Shown piece after piece: positions 24,700-26,591 of a stretch of DNA of 26,591 nt (position 1 is its first letter; the number at the start of each line of letters is the position of its first letter). The stretch comes from an uncultured Lachnospiraceae bacterium (GTDB lineage: Bacteria; Bacillota; Clostridia; Lachnospirales; Lachnospiraceae), in assembly GCA_947178115.1 (NCBI GenBank), contig CAMWXF010000001.1, positions 1-26,591 on the forward strand. Direction: 5' to 3'. The position numbers and the translations under genes are program-made. The notes beneath the pieces were generated by a model. It had not been told where the DNA came from and did no database searches. It was given only the letters and a program-made list of their open reading frames with translations.

Positions 24700-26418
24700 A
24701 TGGAAAGTAATGTAAGAATTAACAAAAAATACCTCATACTTTTTCTGATAATCTGGGTGGTGCAGATGGCGGCCGCCTTTTATTTCTGTACGCAGAAACA
24801 GGGATTTCACGAGGATGAATATTATACCTATTATTCCACGGCGCGCACGGCCGGATTCTATGTGGAAGACGGACAGTGGATGGACAGGGAGACTTACCGC
24901 AGTGAGTTCGTGGTGCTTCCCGGAGAGCGTTTCCAATACGGTTTGGTGAAGCAGGTGCAGTCGTGGGATGTGCACCCGCCGATGTATTACTGGGTGTTTC
25001 ACACGGTGGCTTCCTTGGTGCCGGATGTGTTTTCGAAGTGGATCGGTTTATCGGTCAATCTTTTTTTCCATGGAATCAACATTGTATTACTGACATGTTT
25101 GTCATATTTAGTGAGCGGACGGGATGTCAGACTGACATTTCTTGTGACGTTGGTTTACGGTTTATGTCCGGCAGCCATGAGCGGCGTGGTTTTTATACGG
25201 ATGTATGAGATGCTGACGTCCTTCGTGCTGTTGTGTGCTCTCCTGCATATACAGACGGTGCGGCGTGGTGAGAAGAGGCTGTCGGTTATGAGAAGTCTTG
25301 TGCCGATGGCAGTGGTGACTTATGTCGGGTTTCTGACACAGTATTATTACTTTATTTTTCTTTTCTTTCTGGCAGTTTCGTTCTGCGTGTGGCTGCTGTG
25401 GAGGGACAGAAATCTTTGGAACTGTCTGCGTTACGGCATCAGTCAGGGGATTGCGTTCGTCCTCGCCTATCTGACCTACCCATCTTTTCCGGCACAGATG
25501 TTTCGCGGACAGCGGGGAGCGCAGGCAACGGAGAATTTCTTTGATTTGTCTAATACATTTGGACGGGTATGGTTTTTTCTGGATCTGATGAATCGATATG
25601 TGTTCGGGTATATGTTTTTCCTGCTTCTTCTGATTATTGTGCTCCTTGCGGTGGTGCTGCGCCGGTGTAGTAATGGGATCGTGGGGAAAGAAAAAAATGT
25701 TCGTGGGGAACCAGAATTTGTTGCTGAGCAGCAGGATGAAATAGAGGAAAATCGACAAAGCGGCGGACAGTTAGGAGTTGGATATTATATGCTCCTGTTT
25801 ACTGCGGCAGGGTATTTTCTGGCGGTTTCCAAGACAGCGCTTCTGCTGGGAGAGACTTCCAACCGCTATCAGCTTCCGATCTACGGGATTGTCGTGCTGC
25901 TGATTTTTCTGACAGTCAAAACATTGTGGGGAAGGGTAATCGATGCGTCTGCCATGAATGGCGGGAAAATACTTGCATTTGCTATCAGACACAGAGGGAT
26001 CACGGAAAAGGCTGCTGTGGTCTTTTGCCTTGCAATGCTCGTGCTGGCGTATTGGAGGGAGGACGTGGTGTTTCTCTATCCGGAGGACCGGGAACAGACC
26101 GCATACGCGAAACAGTGGGCGGCGGAGAATACGCCTGTCGTGTATCTGTATCAGCCCGGTGAGGAATGGTGTATCTGGGATGTGACGAATGAACTGCTGG
26201 AGTATCCGGGGGTGTATTTTGTTGCTGTGGACCATGCAGGGACATTTGTGGATGATAAGATTCGGAATGCGCATTCACTGGTGGTGTATCTGCCTAAAAT
26301 GGAGCATGCCAAGGAGCAGCTTGTGGAGCTCTGCGGGAAGAATGAGGTGTTGACGAACTGTCAGCCGCAGTATGTGTTTGCGGAGAAGTATTGTGATGTG
26401 TTTTATATTGGAAGATAG
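24700..26418 (+). CDS. GT-C-type membrane glycosyltransferase (GT39/ArnT-like)
   Basis: A 572-residue protein with about ten to twelve membrane segments. The first outside loop has FHEDEYYTYYS (36-46), where E38, D39 and E40 are placed like the catalytic acid of GT-C enzymes, and SWDVHPPMYYWVFH (88-101) repeats a well-known PMT/ArnT pattern. A soluble C-terminal domain follows the last membrane segment (from about 460). Such enzymes take a sugar from polyprenyl phosphate outside the cell and attach it to the growing glycan or a protein; the GtrB-like enzyme at 13765 could make the donor. A hydrophilic Glu/Gln-rich stretch (about residues 325-358) interrupts two membrane segments. The ribosome site before ATG 24700 is weak. 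Last gene of the cluster in the window. Confidence 0.82.
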   Translation: MESNVRINKKYLILFLIIWVVQMAAAFYFCTQKQGFHEDEYYTYYSTARTAGFYVEDGQWMDRETYRSEFVVLPGERFQYGLVKQVQSWDVHPPMYYWVFHTVASLVPDVFSKWIGLSVNLFFHGINIVLLTCLSYLVSGRDVRLTFLVTLVYGLCPAAMSGVVFIRMYEMLTSFVLLCALLHIQTVRRGEKRLSVMRSLVPMAVVTYVGFLTQYYYFIFLFFLAVSFCVWLLWRDRNLWNCLRYGISQGIAFVLAYLTYPSFPAQMFRGQRGAQATENFFDLSNTFGRVWFFLDLMNRYVFGYMFFLLLLIIVLLAVVLRRCSNGIVGKEKNVRGEPEFVAEQQDEIEENRQSGGQLGVGYYMLLFTAAGYFLAVSKTALLLGETSNRYQLPIYGIVVLLIFLTVKTLWGRVIDASAMNGGKILAFAIRHRGITEKAAVVFCLAMLVLAYWREDVVFLYPEDREQTAYAKQWAAENTPVVYLYQPGEEWCIWDVTNELLEYPGVYFVAVDHAGTFVDDKIRNAHSLVVYLPKMEHAKEQLVELCGKNEVLTNCQPQYVFAEKYCDVFYIGR

Positions 26419-26447
26419 GATATATAATCGGATTATAGAGAAAAATC

Positions 26448-26476
26448 TTGCGAATCGCTACGCTCTCTGTTATAGT
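26448..26476 (+). promoter_or_regulatory. Promoter at the right end of the window
   Basis: TTGCGA (26448-26453), an exact 17-bp spacer and TATAGT (26471-26476) make a good housekeeping-type promoter 30 bp after the last stop codon. It points out of the window on the plus strand. Confidence 0.65.
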
Positions 26477-26482
26477 AAATCT

Positions 26483-26591
26483 ATCAATTCAAAGTGAATC
26501 TCTTATTTCTTTACCGGGGCAGCCATAGCGGCTGCTTGACGGGAGGAAATCTGTATCGGCATCTCGCCGGAAATTCACGGAAGAAAAACTA
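26483..26591 (+). other. Structured untranslated leader or small RNA start (cut by window edge)
   Basis: Downstream of the 26448 promoter there is no start codon with a ribosome site inside the window. The stretch can fold: GCAGCC (26519-26524) with GGCTGC (26530-26535), and a further small stem CGGC/GCCG near 26558-26569. A GGGAGG (26541-26546) is not followed by a start codon at a usable distance. It may be a riboswitch or leader of the next gene, or a small RNA; I do not recognise the class. Confidence 0.4.

Noticed and set aside
1..26591. tRNA or rRNA genes, insertion sequences and CRISPR arrays
   Set aside because: None was recognised: no transposase-like protein, no regularly spaced repeats and no cloverleaf-like segments were noticed in the short gaps.

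Overview
The window looks like chromosome of a low-to-mid G+C Gram-positive anaerobe of the Clostridia, most likely Lachnospiraceae. The reasons are a stand-alone Spo0A DNA-binding domain, a DUF3048 (YerB-like) lipoprotein, an EpsG-type polymerase, a sugar-phosphate priming enzyme of Gram-positive EPS type, strong AGGAGG-type ribosome sites and clear -35/-10 promoters. The assignment is inference; no rRNA, tRNA, mobile element or CRISPR array was seen.

Left end (1-6617): an agr-like LytTR response regulator with the start of a membrane partner protein lies on the minus strand and runs off the edge. Across a 450-bp regulatory gap, on the plus strand, is a four-gene envelope-stress-type module: OmpR-family regulator, HAMP histidine kinase, ABC ATPase and a tandem-FtsX permease. 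The genes overlap by ATGA or sit very close, except for a short promoter-bearing gap before the ATPase. An 11-bp-spaced TTGA(G/T) direct repeat occurs in front of both the regulator gene and the ATPase gene. A perfect 15-bp hairpin at 6578-6617 terminates this unit and the convergent DUF3048 lipoprotein gene (6634-7788, minus).

Main region (8023-26418, all plus strand): a cell-surface polysaccharide cluster. Nucleotide-sugar genes come first: an RmlD-like reductase, GDP-mannose 4,6-dehydratase (gmd) and GDP-L-fucose synthase (fcl), with a LIC_10190-like multi-pass membrane protein between gmd and fcl. A monocistronic gene for a free Spo0A C-terminal DNA-binding domain follows, with its own palindrome-covered promoter and a strong terminator. 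Then come a GtrB/DPM-type polyprenyl-phosphate glycosyltransferase, a GT2, the priming glycosylphosphotransferase, a Wzz/CpsC-like chain-length protein ending in what looks like a dead tyrosine-kinase domain, a GT-A enzyme, an EpsG polymerase, a GT2, two GT4 enzymes, another GT2 and a GT-C membrane enzyme.

Together these genes could build a fucose-containing (perhaps also rhamnose-containing) repeat unit on undecaprenyl phosphate, assemble it with cytosolic GT-A/GT-B enzymes, decorate it outside with GT-C enzymes using a polyprenyl-phosphate sugar, and polymerise it by EpsG. No flippase, no active CpsD kinase, no CpsB phosphatase and no rmlABC are in the window. The right end (26419-26591) has a good promoter followed by a structured, apparently non-coding leader cut by the edge.

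Most notable points: the free Spo0A output domain with a palindromic promoter inside the cluster, the degenerate kinase fused to the chain-length protein, the long inverted repeat around the fcl promoter, and hydrophilic insertions in four different sugar enzymes.
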